Source of the DNA: Celeribacter sp. HF31
GTDB lineage: Bacteria; Pseudomonadota; Alphaproteobacteria; Rhodobacterales; Rhodobacteraceae
DNA: 64,000 nucleotides
Direction: 5' to 3'
NCBI RefSeq assembly: GCF_011806455.1
Contig: NZ_JAATOT010000004.1
Span: 372,001-436,000, forward strand
Below, in pieces: positions 55,556-63,727 of the stretch. The notes under the pieces are model-generated. The model did not search any database. It saw only the letters and a program-made list of their open reading frames with translations, and was not told the DNA's origin. The position numbers were made by a program, and so were the translations under genes. How positions within the stretch are numbered: position 1 is the first letter of the stretch; every line of letters starts with the position of its first letter.

Positions 55556-56137
55556 GTGACCATCGAATTTCTCAAAAAGGGCCGCGCAGGGTTTGCTTTC
55601 GCGGCAAGCCTTGGTTTGGCAGTCGCCACCATGGCCACTGCTCCGGTTCAGGCGCAGATGATTTCCGGCACGGTGAATGGCGAACGCTATGCGCCGACGA
55701 TCTGGATCGACCCGGATGGCTGTGAGCACTGGGTCATGGACGACGGTGTCGAAGGCTACATGGACCTGAAAGTGGACCGTCAGGGCAACCCGACCTGCCA
55801 TCCGGTGCAAAGCTGTGCCGTGATGAATTCGGATCAACTGTTTGCCACCGACAAATATGCGATCTCTGCTGCGGGCCGCAAACGCCTCACGGATTTCTTT
55901 TCTCAGGCGAACGCCACGGCCTATATTATCATCGGTCACACCGACAGCCGCGCCTCTGACGAATACAACATGCGCCTGAGCTACAACCGCGCCAATGCGG
56001 TCGCCAAGATCGCGCAAAGCACCGGCGCCCGTATCGCCGATGTGCGGGGCTATGGCGAGCGGATGCCGAAAGCGTCCAACGCGACCGCCGCTGGCATGCA
56101 GCAAAACCGCCGCGTCGAAATCATCTGTATCAAATGA
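55556..56137 (+). CDS. Secreted OmpA-family protein with a DDGVEGY domain
   Basis: The 193-aa protein from GTG 55556 (RBS GGGGGACGGAAG) has a signal peptide (to APVQAQ), a 35-residue domain IWIDPDGCEHWVMDDGVEGY with two cysteines, then an OmpA C-like domain (about 95-190; YAISAAGRKRLTDFF, IIGHTDSRASDEYNMRLSYNRANAV, NRRVEIICIK) that by family binds peptidoglycan. The next gene carries the same DDGVEGY domain without the OmpA part. The pair forms an operon 11 bases apart. Confidence 0.85.
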   Translation: MTIEFLKKGRAGFAFAASLGLAVATMATAPVQAQMISGTVNGERYAPTIWIDPDGCEHWVMDDGVEGYMDLKVDRQGNPTCHPVQSCAVMNSDQLFATDKYAISAAGRKRLTDFFSQANATAYIIIGHTDSRASDEYNMRLSYNRANAVAKIAQSTGARIADVRGYGERMPKASNATAAGMQQNRRVEIICIK

Positions 56138-56148
56138 GGAGAGAGACG

Positions 56149-56478
56149 ATGAACGTCCTGAAATCCATCGCCCTTCTCGCCGTGCTGGGCTCCACCACCG
56201 CCTGTACCGAGGCCATCGTCGGCGAAGCAGGCTATGAGTCGCACAAAAAAGACAAGACCGTGGACCGCGGGTTCGACAGCAAACACTTGTCGACCTTGGT
56301 CGCGGGCATTTGGATCGATCCGAACGGCTGTGACCACTGGATCATCGACGACGGTGTCGAGGGCTACCTGTCCCCGCGTGTCGACAAATACGGCAAGCCG
56401 GTCTGCTCCGGTGTGGCGGAACCCAACACCGCGATCGGCCCCTATAAAGGCGGCTCGTCTTTCCCTGATCCGGTCTAA
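56149..56478 (+). CDS. Lipoprotein with a stand-alone DDGVEGY domain
   Basis: The 109-aa protein has a lipoprotein signal (MNVLKSIALLAVLGSTTAC) and the domain IWIDPNGCDHWIIDDGVEGY...PVC, nearly identical in pattern to that of the upstream OmpA-family protein. GAGGAGAGAG precedes ATG 56149. No OmpA domain follows. It is probably membrane-anchored and may work with the upstream protein at the cell wall. Function is unknown. Confidence 0.8.
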   Translation: MNVLKSIALLAVLGSTTACTEAIVGEAGYESHKKDKTVDRGFDSKHLSTLVAGIWIDPNGCDHWIIDDGVEGYLSPRVDKYGKPVCSGVAEPNTAIGPYKGGSSFPDPV

Positions 56479-56501
56479 GACCGCTCAGGACATGTGTTTT
56501 C

Positions 56502-56531
56502 AACGGCCACTCCATGCGGGTGGCCGTTTTT
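56502..56531 (+). terminator. Terminator after the DDGVEGY lipoprotein gene
   Basis: A stem AACGGCCAC / GTGGCCGTT with a nine-base loop and five T. Confidence 0.85.
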
Positions 56532-56689
56532 GTTCGCTTGAGGTCCTGCTTAATTTTCGGGCAGATGTCCAAGGTGTGAGCGACGCGTTTTGCGAAGATT
56601 TTGTGTCCCCGCTTGCCAGAACCGCAATCCCTTGGCACCATGAGGTCAGGAACCATCACCAGAGTCGGACCATAACCGGAGAGACATAT

Positions 56690-57700
56690 TTGGGCCTGAG
56701 CGCGTTGACACCCCCGAAATCGCAGGACGCAGTCCACGAAACGCTTCTTGAATTCCATGACAACAGGTTGCTGATTGACCTGTGCGGGGAATTCGACCGA
56801 AACCTCGCTCAGATCGAGCATAAGCTCGAGGTCCAGATCGTCCGACGAGGCAACATGTTGTCTGTCATGGGCACCGGTTCCGCCCGGGGCCGCGCCGCCG
56901 CCGTGTTGCAGGAGCTTTATGGCAAACTCGAAGCCGGGCGCGAGATCGAACCCGGCGACATCGACGGCATGATCCGCATGGGCGAAACGCAGGCGGACAA
57001 GGGATTGCCGGGCGACCAGATGGAAATGTTCCGAGGTGGCGAAGTCGAAATCAAGACTCGCAAGAAACTCGTGGAGCCCCGCACAGAGGCGCAAAAGACC
57101 TATGTGCAGAACCTGTTCAACAACGAACTGGCTTTCGGCATCGGTCCTGCGGGCACCGGCAAGACCTATCTCGCCGTCGCAGTCGGCGTGAACATGCTGA
57201 TCAACGGCCATGTCGACAAGATGATCCTGTCGCGCCCTGCTGTGGAGGCCGGCGAGCGTCTGGGTTTTCTGCCCGGCACGCAGGACGAGAAGGTCGATCC
57301 CTATATGCAGCCGCTTTACGACGCGCTGAATGATTTCTTGCCCGCCAAGCAGGTGCAGAAAATGCGCGAGGAAAAGACCATCGAGATCGCGCCCCTGGCC
57401 TTTATGCGGGGCCGGACTCTGAGCCGTGCCTTCGTGGTTTTGGACGAGGCGCAAAACGCCACCACCATGCAGATGAAAATGTTCCTGACCCGTCTGGGCG
57501 AAGGCTCGCGCATGGTGATCACCGGCGACCGTTCTCAGGTCGATTTGCCGCGCGGTGTGCAATCGGGTCTGCGCGACGCCGAACGCATCCTCGCGGGTGT
57601 GCCGAACATTTCGTTCAACTACTTCTCGTCGAAAGACGTGGTGCGTCACCCGCTTGTCGCCGCGATCATTGAAGCGTATGAGGCCGACGAAGCGCAATAA
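56690..57700 (+). CDS. phoH: PhoH-family ATPase
   Basis: The 336-aa protein has an N-terminal KH-like region (FDRNLAQIEHKLEVQIVRRGN), Walker A GPAGTGKTYLAV, Walker B VVLDEAQNATTMQMKMFLTR and RMVITGDRSQVDLP. The start is TTG 56690 (GLSALTPPKSQDAV) with GGAGAGAC upstream. The longer open frame crosses the previous gene and its terminator. PhoH-like ATPases sit upstream of ybeY across bacteria and are thought to assist RNA processing. Confidence 0.92.
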   Translation: MGLSALTPPKSQDAVHETLLEFHDNRLLIDLCGEFDRNLAQIEHKLEVQIVRRGNMLSVMGTGSARGRAAAVLQELYGKLEAGREIEPGDIDGMIRMGETQADKGLPGDQMEMFRGGEVEIKTRKKLVEPRTEAQKTYVQNLFNNELAFGIGPAGTGKTYLAVAVGVNMLINGHVDKMILSRPAVEAGERLGFLPGTQDEKVDPYMQPLYDALNDFLPAKQVQKMREEKTIEIAPLAFMRGRTLSRAFVVLDEAQNATTMQMKMFLTRLGEGSRMVITGDRSQVDLPRGVQSGLRDAERILAGVPNISFNYFSSKDVVRHPLVAAIIEAYEADEAQ

Positions 57701-57720
57701 GGCGCGATGCGGAGGGCCCC

Positions 57721-58209
57721 TTGGCCGTGGACGTGATCATCGAAGACCCGTGCTGGGATGAGGCGGGATTGGAAGAGCTGACAGAGCGCGCATTTGCGGC
57801 GCTCTGTTCGCATTTGGGGCTGGAGGCGGAGCTCTGCGAAGGCTCGGTGCTGGCCTGTGATGACGCCCGGATCAAACTGTTGAACGCCGATTTTCGCGAG
57901 AAGGACAAGGCAACGAATGTGCTGTCCTGGCCCGCTGAGGAACGTGCCACGCCCGGCGCACGCCCGCCGCTGCCGGAAGAGGATTTCGACGGCACCATTG
58001 AGTTGGGTGACATCGCGATTTCCTATGACACCTGCGCGCGCGAGGCCCAAGAGGCCGACAAGCCGATGGCGGATCATGTCACCCATTTGATCGTTCATGG
58101 TCTGTTACATCTGTTGGGTTATGATCACATATCCGACCAGGATGCCGAAATTATGGAAGGCACAGAGGTCGAAATACTTGCAACCTTGGGGTTGGACGAC
58201 CCATATTAA
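57721..58209 (+). CDS. ybeY: Endoribonuclease YbeY
   Basis: A 162-aa protein with the zinc motif HLIVHGLLHLLGYDH (three His) and the N-terminal MAVDVIIEDPCW. It processes 16S rRNA 3' ends and takes part in ribosome quality control. The start is TTG 57721 with GGAGGGCC upstream, 20 bases after phoH; GTG 57727 is possible. Part of phoH-ybeY-corC-lnt. Confidence 0.93.
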   Translation: MAVDVIIEDPCWDEAGLEELTERAFAALCSHLGLEAELCEGSVLACDDARIKLLNADFREKDKATNVLSWPAEERATPGARPPLPEEDFDGTIELGDIAISYDTCAREAQEADKPMADHVTHLIVHGLLHLLGYDHISDQDAEIMEGTEVEILATLGLDDPY

Positions 58210-58266
58210 GCGAACGGCCGCGTTTCGGCCGCCTCAAATTGAAAGGACGTATGTTGGAAAGGGCAC

Positions 58267-59214
58267 ATGGGCGACACTGAGCCTGGGTCTTCTATGGCAG
58301 CGCAGAGCGCGCCAACGGACCCCATAAGTAAAACGCAGAGCCACGCGAAGGACACAAAGACCGCCACAGGTGTCAAATCCGAAGGGTGGTTCGATCGCAT
58401 CAAGGCGGCGTTTTCCTCTAAACCCGTTAAAACCCCGACGATTGCCGACACACCGGCCCCTGCCGCACAGGTTCCGCCTGCGCAGCGCCCGGGCATGGTC
58501 AACCTGCGCCGTATGCGCGTGGATGATGTGGCCGTGCCAAAGGCCGAAATCGTCGCTGTTCCCTCCGACATCCGAAAAGAGGATCTGGTTCAGGTCTTTC
58601 GCGAAAGCGGCATGACCCGCCTGCCGGTCTACAAAGGCACGCTCGATACGCCCGTGGGCCTCGTGCACCTGAAAGACTTTGCGCTTCAGCATGGCTTTAA
58701 CGGCAAGGGCGCGGAACGTTTCAACCTCAAGAAAATGCTGCGTCCGCTGATCTACGCGCCGCCCTCCATGCCCATCGGCATCCTGTTGCAAAAGATGCAG
58801 TCCGACCGGATGCATATGGCTTTGGTGATCGACGAATACGGCGGTGTGGACGGTTTGGTGACGCTCGAGGATCTGGTCGAACAGGTGATCGGCGAGATTG
58901 AGGACGAGCATGACATCGACGAGGATGTGTTCTGGACCCAGACCGCACCCGGCGTTTTCATCGCTCAGGCCAAAGCGCCGCTCGACGAATTCGAGGCCGC
59001 GATTGGCCTGCGTCTCGCCGATGAGGAAGAGGACGAGGAGATTGACACGCTGGGCGGCCTGGTCTTTTTGCTCTCGGGCCGTGTGCCCGCGCGTGGCGAA
59101 GTGATCCCGCATCCGTCAGGCGCCGCGTTCGAAATCATCGACGCCGACCCGCGCCGGATCAAACGCATTCGCGTGCGTCTGCCCTCCGCCGTCAAACCCA
59201 AGACCGAGGTCTAA
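58267..59214 (+). CDS. CorC/HlyC-type CBS-domain protein
   Basis: The 315-aa cytosolic protein has two CBS repeats (about 90-215; VAVPSDIRKEDLVQVF ... MALVIDEYGGVDGLVTLEDLVEQVIGEI) and a C-terminal CorC_HlyC domain (about 230-305; LGGLVFLLSGRVPARGEVI). The N-terminal 70 residues are low-complexity. It is the usual third gene of the ybeY cluster, linked to magnesium/cobalt efflux in enteric bacteria, with the exact role unclear. Confidence 0.92.
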   Translation: MGDTEPGSSMAAQSAPTDPISKTQSHAKDTKTATGVKSEGWFDRIKAAFSSKPVKTPTIADTPAPAAQVPPAQRPGMVNLRRMRVDDVAVPKAEIVAVPSDIRKEDLVQVFRESGMTRLPVYKGTLDTPVGLVHLKDFALQHGFNGKGAERFNLKKMLRPLIYAPPSMPIGILLQKMQSDRMHMALVIDEYGGVDGLVTLEDLVEQVIGEIEDEHDIDEDVFWTQTAPGVFIAQAKAPLDEFEAAIGLRLADEEEDEEIDTLGGLVFLLSGRVPARGEVIPHPSGAAFEIIDADPRRIKRIRVRLPSAVKPKTEV

Positions 59215-59217
59215 AAT

Positions 59218-60732
59218 ATGGCACAACGCCTGTCCCGTCTGCGGCGCCTGATCACGCCGCCGCGGGCCTTTGCTTTCGGCGCAGGCCTGTTGATCGCTGT
59301 CGGGCAGGCGCCTTTGGGCTTATGGCCGGTGGCTCTCATAGGCCTCACCATGGCAGCGATCAGTTGGCACATGGCGCTCACCCCGAAACAGGCCGCTCTG
59401 CGCGGCTGGCTTGTCGGACTGGCGACATTTCTGATCTCGCTCAGTTGGATCGTGAATCCCTTTCTGGTCGAACCCTGGCGGCACGGCTGGATGATCCCCT
59501 TCGCGCTCTTCTTCATGGCGGGGGGGCTGGCGCTGTTCTGGGCCTTGGCCTTTTTCTTGGCAAAAATACTCAAAACCGGTCTGCCGGGTCTGGCCGCAGT
59601 CTGGGGACTGATGGAACTGGCCCGCGGTCATGTCTTTACCGGTTTCCCATGGGCCATGCCCGGCTACATCTGGCTCGACACCCCCATCGCGCAATTGTCC
59701 GCCTTCATCGGCCCCTATGCGCTCACCGCGCTGAGTTTCGCTTATACCGCGCTTCTGGCGCATGCGGTTCTTACGCGTTCGCGCAGAGTGGCGGCGCTGG
59801 CGGTCGTCTGTTTCATTGCCACATGGGTCGGAGGCGCCTATCGCCTGTCCCAACCGATGCCTCCGGACACCGCGCATAACATCCGCGTGGTCCAACCCAA
59901 CGCGCCGCAGCATCTCAAATGGGACCCGGATTACATCCCCGTCTTTTACAATCGCGCGCTCGATCTGACCGCGCCCGATGCCTCCGAAGCCCCCGCTGAT
60001 CTGGTGATCTGGCCGGAGACCTCCGTCGCCGCGCCGCTCTACGCCGCCGGTCCCTATCTGCGCGAGATTGCAGAGGTGGCAGCCCCCGCGCGCGCCATCG
60101 TCGGCCTCAACCGAGTCGAAGGGATGCAGGGCTATAACAGCGCCATCCACCTCGATGAGACGGGGCAGGTGATCGAAAGCTATGACAAACATCACCTCGT
60201 GCCGTTCGGGGAATATATGCCTTTGCCCTGGCTCTTGGAGCGGATCGGGTTGCGGGCTTTCACCGCGAAGAATGGCTATGGCTATTCCGCCGGTCCCGGC
60301 CCGGAGCTGTTCGACACGGGCGCCTTGGGACAGGCCCTGCCATTGATTTGTTACGAGGCGATTTTCCCGCGCGATCTGCGCAGCAAAACCCGCCCCGACT
60401 GGCTTTTGCAGATGACCAATGACGCGTGGTTCGGTGAATTTTCCGGGCCGCAACAAGCACTTGCGCAGGCGCGGTTCCGGGCGATCGAGACCGGCTTGCC
60501 CATGGTGCGTGCCGCCAACACCGGCGTCTCCGCGCTGATCAATGCGCGTGGCGAGGTCTTGGCGCAAATCCCTCTGGGCACCTCTGGCGCCTTCACCGCG
60601 CCGCTGCCCGGAAAGCTCTCCGAGACCCCTTATATGCAGCTTAAAGAAGCGCCCGTTTGGGCTTTATTAATCCTCTTTGTGATATCAGGGTGGGCAAGAA
60701 CGCGGATGGGGTCCGCCAGAAAAACCGATTGA
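59218..60732 (+). CDS. lnt: Apolipoprotein N-acyltransferase
   Basis: A 504-aa protein with about six N-terminal membrane helices and a C-terminal carbon-nitrogen-hydrolase domain (about 220-480): catalytic Glu in VIWPETS, Lys in the GLNRVEG-region, and nucleophile Cys in LPLICYEAIF. It transfers the third acyl chain to lipoproteins in the inner membrane. It starts three bases after the CBS gene. Its last codons overlap the likely metK promoter. Confidence 0.96.
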   Translation: MAQRLSRLRRLITPPRAFAFGAGLLIAVGQAPLGLWPVALIGLTMAAISWHMALTPKQAALRGWLVGLATFLISLSWIVNPFLVEPWRHGWMIPFALFFMAGGLALFWALAFFLAKILKTGLPGLAAVWGLMELARGHVFTGFPWAMPGYIWLDTPIAQLSAFIGPYALTALSFAYTALLAHAVLTRSRRVAALAVVCFIATWVGGAYRLSQPMPPDTAHNIRVVQPNAPQHLKWDPDYIPVFYNRALDLTAPDASEAPADLVIWPETSVAAPLYAAGPYLREIAEVAAPARAIVGLNRVEGMQGYNSAIHLDETGQVIESYDKHHLVPFGEYMPLPWLLERIGLRAFTAKNGYGYSAGPGPELFDTGALGQALPLICYEAIFPRDLRSKTRPDWLLQMTNDAWFGEFSGPQQALAQARFRAIETGLPMVRAANTGVSALINARGEVLAQIPLGTSGAFTAPLPGKLSETPYMQLKEAPVWALLILFVISGWARTRMGSARKTD

Positions 60733-60756
60733 CCCTCCCTCGCGAGCGACTATATC
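60729..60756 (+). promoter_or_regulatory. Sigma70-type promoter for metK
   Basis: TTGACC (60729-60734), 16 bases, TATATC (60751-60756), overlapping the lnt stop. The riboswitch begins about 17 bases after the -10, so it would lie near the 5' end of the transcript. Confidence 0.55.
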
Positions 60757-60772
60757 GCATTTTAATCAACGG

Positions 60773-60820
60773 CCCACACAACGGCTTCCTGACGTGTGGG
60801 CGACATAATCCAATGGAGCA
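60773..60820 (+). ncRNA. SAM/SAH-type riboswitch upstream of metK
   Basis: Stem CCCACAC (60773-60779) / GTGTGGG (60794-60800), loop with ACGGCTTCCTGAC, then CGACATAATCCAATGGAGCA. The loop GCTTCC can pair with GGAGC at 60815-60819, which holds the Shine-Dalgarno of metK, making the H-type pseudoknot of the known SAM/SAH riboswitch of Rhodobacterales. The Shine-Dalgarno is 10 bases before ATG 60829. By this family, ligand binding would hide it and lower MetK synthesis. Confidence 0.85.
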
Positions 60821-60828
60821 CGACCCCC

Positions 60829-62010
60829 ATGTCCCGCCAAGACTACGTATTCACCTCGGAATCCGTTTCCGAGGGTCACCCCGATAAGGTGTGCGACCGC
60901 ATTTCCGATGCCGTCCTCGACGCTTTGATCTCCGAAGAGCCCGAAGCGCGCGTCGCTTGCGAGACATTCGCCACCACGAACCGCGTCGTCATCGGCGGCG
61001 AGATCGGCCTGTCCGATCAGGACAAGCTGCGCGGTTACATGGACAAGGTCGATGGCATCGTGCGCGACTGTGTGCGCGACATCGGCTATGAGCAGGACAA
61101 ATTTCATTGGAACACGCTGGAGGTGACGAACCTCCTGCACGAACAATCTGCTCATATCGCCCAGGGCGTCGATGCTGCGGGCAACAAGGACGAAGGCGCG
61201 GGCGATCAGGGCATCATGTTCGGGTTCGCGACCAATGAGACCGAAGCGATGATGCCCGCTCCGATCCAGTTTTCTCACGCCATCCTGCGTCGTCTGGCCG
61301 AGGTGCGCAAAAACGGCACCGAGCCGGTGTTGGGCCCGGACGCCAAGGCGCAGCTTTCTGTGCGCTACCAAGGCGGCAAGCCGGTCGAGGTGTCCTCGCT
61401 CGTGCTGTCGACCCAGCACCTTGACGAAAATCTGACCTCCGAGGACGTGCGCGCCATCGTCGCCCCCTATATCGAAGAGGTGCTGCCCGAGGGCTGGCTG
61501 ACCGACAACACGGTCTGGCACGTCAATCCGACCGGTAAATTCGTCATCGGCGGCCCCGATGGCGACGCGGGTCTCACGGGGCGTAAGATCATCGTCGATA
61601 CCTATGGTGGCGCGGCCCCTCATGGTGGCGGGGCGTTTTCGGGCAAAGATCCGACCAAGGTGGACCGCTCGGCCGCCTATGCCGCGCGCTATCTGGCGAA
61701 AAACGTCGTGGCGGCGGGGCTGGCCGACAAGGCTACGATCCAGCTCAGCTACGCCATCGGTGTGGCCGCACCCCTGTCGATCTATGCCGACCTGCACGGT
61801 ACCGGCAAAGTCGATGAGGCATTGATCGAAGCGGCGATCCCGAAGGTGATGGACCTGACCCCGCGCGGCATCCGCACCCATCTGGCGCTGAACAAACCGA
61901 TCTACCAACGCACCGCCGCCTATGGCCATTTCGGTCGCGCGCCGGAGGCCGATGGTGGGTTCAGCTGGGAACGTACCGACCTGGCAGAGGCGTTGAACAA
62001 CGCGGTCTGA
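60829..62010 (+). CDS. metK: S-adenosylmethionine synthetase
   Basis: The 393-aa protein starts [20 protein letters not shown] and contains [32 protein letters not shown] and [19 protein letters not shown], the full set of MAT signatures. It makes S-adenosylmethionine from methionine and ATP. The ATG at 60829 fits the riboswitch-embedded GGAG; an upstream GTG at 60796 lies inside the riboswitch and is rejected. Followed by an 11-bp terminator. Confidence 0.97.
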   Translation: MSRQDYVFTSESVSEGHPDKVCDRISDAVLDALISEEPEARVACETFATTNRVVIGGEIGLSDQDKLRGYMDKVDGIVRDCVRDIGYEQDKFHWNTLEVTNLLHEQSAHIAQGVDAAGNKDEGAGDQGIMFGFATNETEAMMPAPIQFSHAILRRLAEVRKNGTEPVLGPDAKAQLSVRYQGGKPVEVSSLVLSTQHLDENLTSEDVRAIVAPYIEEVLPEGWLTDNTVWHVNPTGKFVIGGPDGDAGLTGRKIIVDTYGGAAPHGGGAFSGKDPTKVDRSAAYAARYLAKNVVAAGLADKATIQLSYAIGVAAPLSIYADLHGTGKVDEALIEAAIPKVMDLTPRGIRTHLALNKPIYQRTAAYGHFGRAPEADGGFSWERTDLAEALNNAV

Positions 62011-62022
62011 TCGGCCATAGAC

Positions 62023-62050
62023 AAAAGGGCGGGGTTTCCCGCCCTTTTCG
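62023..62050 (+). terminator. Rho-independent terminator after metK
   Basis: A perfect 11-bp stem AAAAGGGCGGG / CCCGCCCTTTT with a GTTT loop, followed by CGTTTTC. Confidence 0.88.
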
Positions 62051-62071
62051 TTTTCGGAGCCAGAGAGAGCC

Positions 62072-62536
62072 ATGGTCAAGACAGACACATCCAGCCTGAC
62101 ACAACTCGGTGGCGCCACCGCCCCGCCAACCTCTCCTGAAGAGGCAGTGCTTGAACGCGTACCGCACACGCACGAAGGCGAACGCTATGTCGCGCGCTTT
62201 ACCGCGCCCGAGTTCACCTCGCTCTGTCCGATGACCGGCCAGCCGGATTTCGGCCATCTGATGATCGACTACATTCCCGGGAAATGGCTGGTGGAGAGCA
62301 AATCGCTCAAGCTCTTCCTCGGCTCTTTCCGCAATCACGGCGCCTTTCACGAGGATTGTTCTGTCTATATCGGCAAGCGCCTGACCGAATTCCTCGATCC
62401 TGTTTGGCTGCGCATCGGTGCCTATTGGTATCCGCGCGGCGGCATTCCTATTGACGTGTTCTGGGCCTCCGGGCCGGAGCCGAAAGATGTCTGGATCCCC
62501 GATCAGGGCGTGCCGCCCTATCGCGGGCGCGGGTAG
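62072..62536 (+). CDS. queF: NADPH-dependent 7-cyano-7-deazaguanine reductase
   Basis: The 154-aa single-domain (type I) enzyme has the QueF motif [22 protein letters not shown] with the active cysteine, and [20 protein letters not shown]. It reduces preQ0 to preQ1 in queuosine synthesis. GGAGCCAGAGAG precedes ATG 62072. It sits alone between terminators. Confidence 0.96.
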   Translation: MVKTDTSSLTQLGGATAPPTSPEEAVLERVPHTHEGERYVARFTAPEFTSLCPMTGQPDFGHLMIDYIPGKWLVESKSLKLFLGSFRNHGAFHEDCSVYIGKRLTEFLDPVWLRIGAYWYPRGGIPIDVFWASGPEPKDVWIPDQGVPPYRGRG

Positions 62537-62559
62537 GAGACCGTTCGGAGGAGGCCGAG

Positions 62560-62771
62560 ATGCGAGAGACCCTGCGTCCCCCTTTGGTTCTGTGCCCTGG
62601 TTCTCTTTGGCCCGATCTTTTCCTGTCGCGCGGGTCTTGGCCCGCCGGTGCCGGTCGGAGAGCTGTTGCATCAACCGGCACATCTGTTTTTCGCGGCCGC
62701 CGATTTCCGCGATGCGCGCCGCTGGTATGCTGACCATGGCGGCGGGGCTTTACATGATTCAGCGGGCCTGA
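62560..62771 (+). pseudogene. Possible frameshifted small membrane-protein gene
   Basis: A strong RBS (GGAGGAGGCCGAG) precedes ATG 62560, yet no single frame stays protein-like. Frame 1 starts MRETLRPPLVLC; frame 2 then reads ALVLFGPIFSCRAG and PVGELLHQPAHLFFAAADF; frame 3 ends AAGMLTMAAGLYMIQRA with a stop at 62771. Joined, they look like a small two-helix membrane protein broken by at least two frame changes. A hairpin with four T follows at 62833-62856. Sequencing error is possible. No family is recognised. Confidence 0.3.
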
Positions 62772-62832
62772 GGACGGGTCCGGTCAGTCAGTATTGCTTT
62801 CCATTGCTTTCCAGTCTGTTTCTTGGCAAAAG

Positions 62833-62856
62833 CCCCGCCGTAACACGCGGGGTTTT
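62833..62856 (+). terminator. Terminator-like hairpin directly before trmB
   Basis: CCCCGC / GCGGGG with an eight-base loop and four T, ending two bases before the trmB start codon. It may terminate the preceding small transcript or regulate trmB. Confidence 0.5.
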
Positions 62857-62858
62857 CC

Positions 62859-63632
62859 ATGTCTGACGATCAACAGCACCAATCAGGAGCCGAAGAAGGT
62901 GGTCACACCTCCGGCACACACGAAAGTGGTCACACCTCCGGTGCTCCGTGGCGCAACTTTTATGGCCGTATCCACGGTAAGACGCTCAATCAGGCGCAAA
63001 AGGAGTACCTCGAAGAGGACCTGCCCAAACTTGCCCCTGGGCCGGTGACCTGGGACGAAAACCCGGAACGCGAAAAGCTCGACCTGACGGCGCGGTTTGG
63101 CGGCAAACCTGTTTGGCTCGAGGTTGGCTTTGGCGCCGGTGAGCACCTCATCCACATGGCGCAGACCTATCCCAATGTGGCGATCATTGGCTGTGAACCC
63201 TATGTCAATGGCGTCGCGTCTTGTTTGGGACATATCCGCCGCGTGGGCGGCCTCGACAATGTGGCGATCCACGCAGGCGATGCGCGCGATCTCTTCGATG
63301 TGCTGCCCGATGAAAGCCTCGACAAAGCCTTTTTGAACTATCCCGATCCTTGGCCGAAAGCCCGTCACCACCGTCGCCGTTTCGTGACCGCAGAGCACCT
63401 CGAGCCGCTTTACCGCGCGCTCAAACCCTGTGCGGAATTCCGCGTGGCGACCGACATTCCGGATTACGTGCGCCAGACCATGGAAGAGGTGCCGCGCGCA
63501 GGGTTTGAATGGCTGGGCGAGAGCGCCGAAGATTGGCGCAAGCCGTGGTCGGATTGGTTCTCGACCCGCTACGAGAAAAAGGCGATCCGTGAAGGCCGCA
63601 GGCCGCATTACATGACGTTTCGCAAAAACTGA
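62859..63632 (+). CDS. trmB: tRNA (guanine-N7-)-methyltransferase
   Basis: The 257-aa Rossmann methyltransferase has LEVGFGAGEHLI (SAM site) and NYPDPWPKARHHRRR (family hallmark), and ends RRPHYMTFRKN. It makes m7G46 in tRNA. The first 28 residues contain a 9-residue tandem repeat (GGHTSG then SGHTSG, 27-bp period, 62899-62941) not expected in the family. ATG 62859 has no Shine-Dalgarno and lies two bases after a hairpin. Confidence 0.94.
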   Translation: MSDDQQHQSGAEEGGHTSGTHESGHTSGAPWRNFYGRIHGKTLNQAQKEYLEEDLPKLAPGPVTWDENPEREKLDLTARFGGKPVWLEVGFGAGEHLIHMAQTYPNVAIIGCEPYVNGVASCLGHIRRVGGLDNVAIHAGDARDLFDVLPDESLDKAFLNYPDPWPKARHHRRRFVTAEHLEPLYRALKPCAEFRVATDIPDYVRQTMEEVPRAGFEWLGESAEDWRKPWSDWFSTRYEKKAIREGRRPHYMTFRKN

Positions 63633-63727
63633 CGGAAACATCTGAGTATTTGGGCTGCAATGAAGACAGCCGATAGACCGCCTGCCGGGCTTGCGTTATC
63701 AGAACGGCAATGTGAGGAGAACGACCC

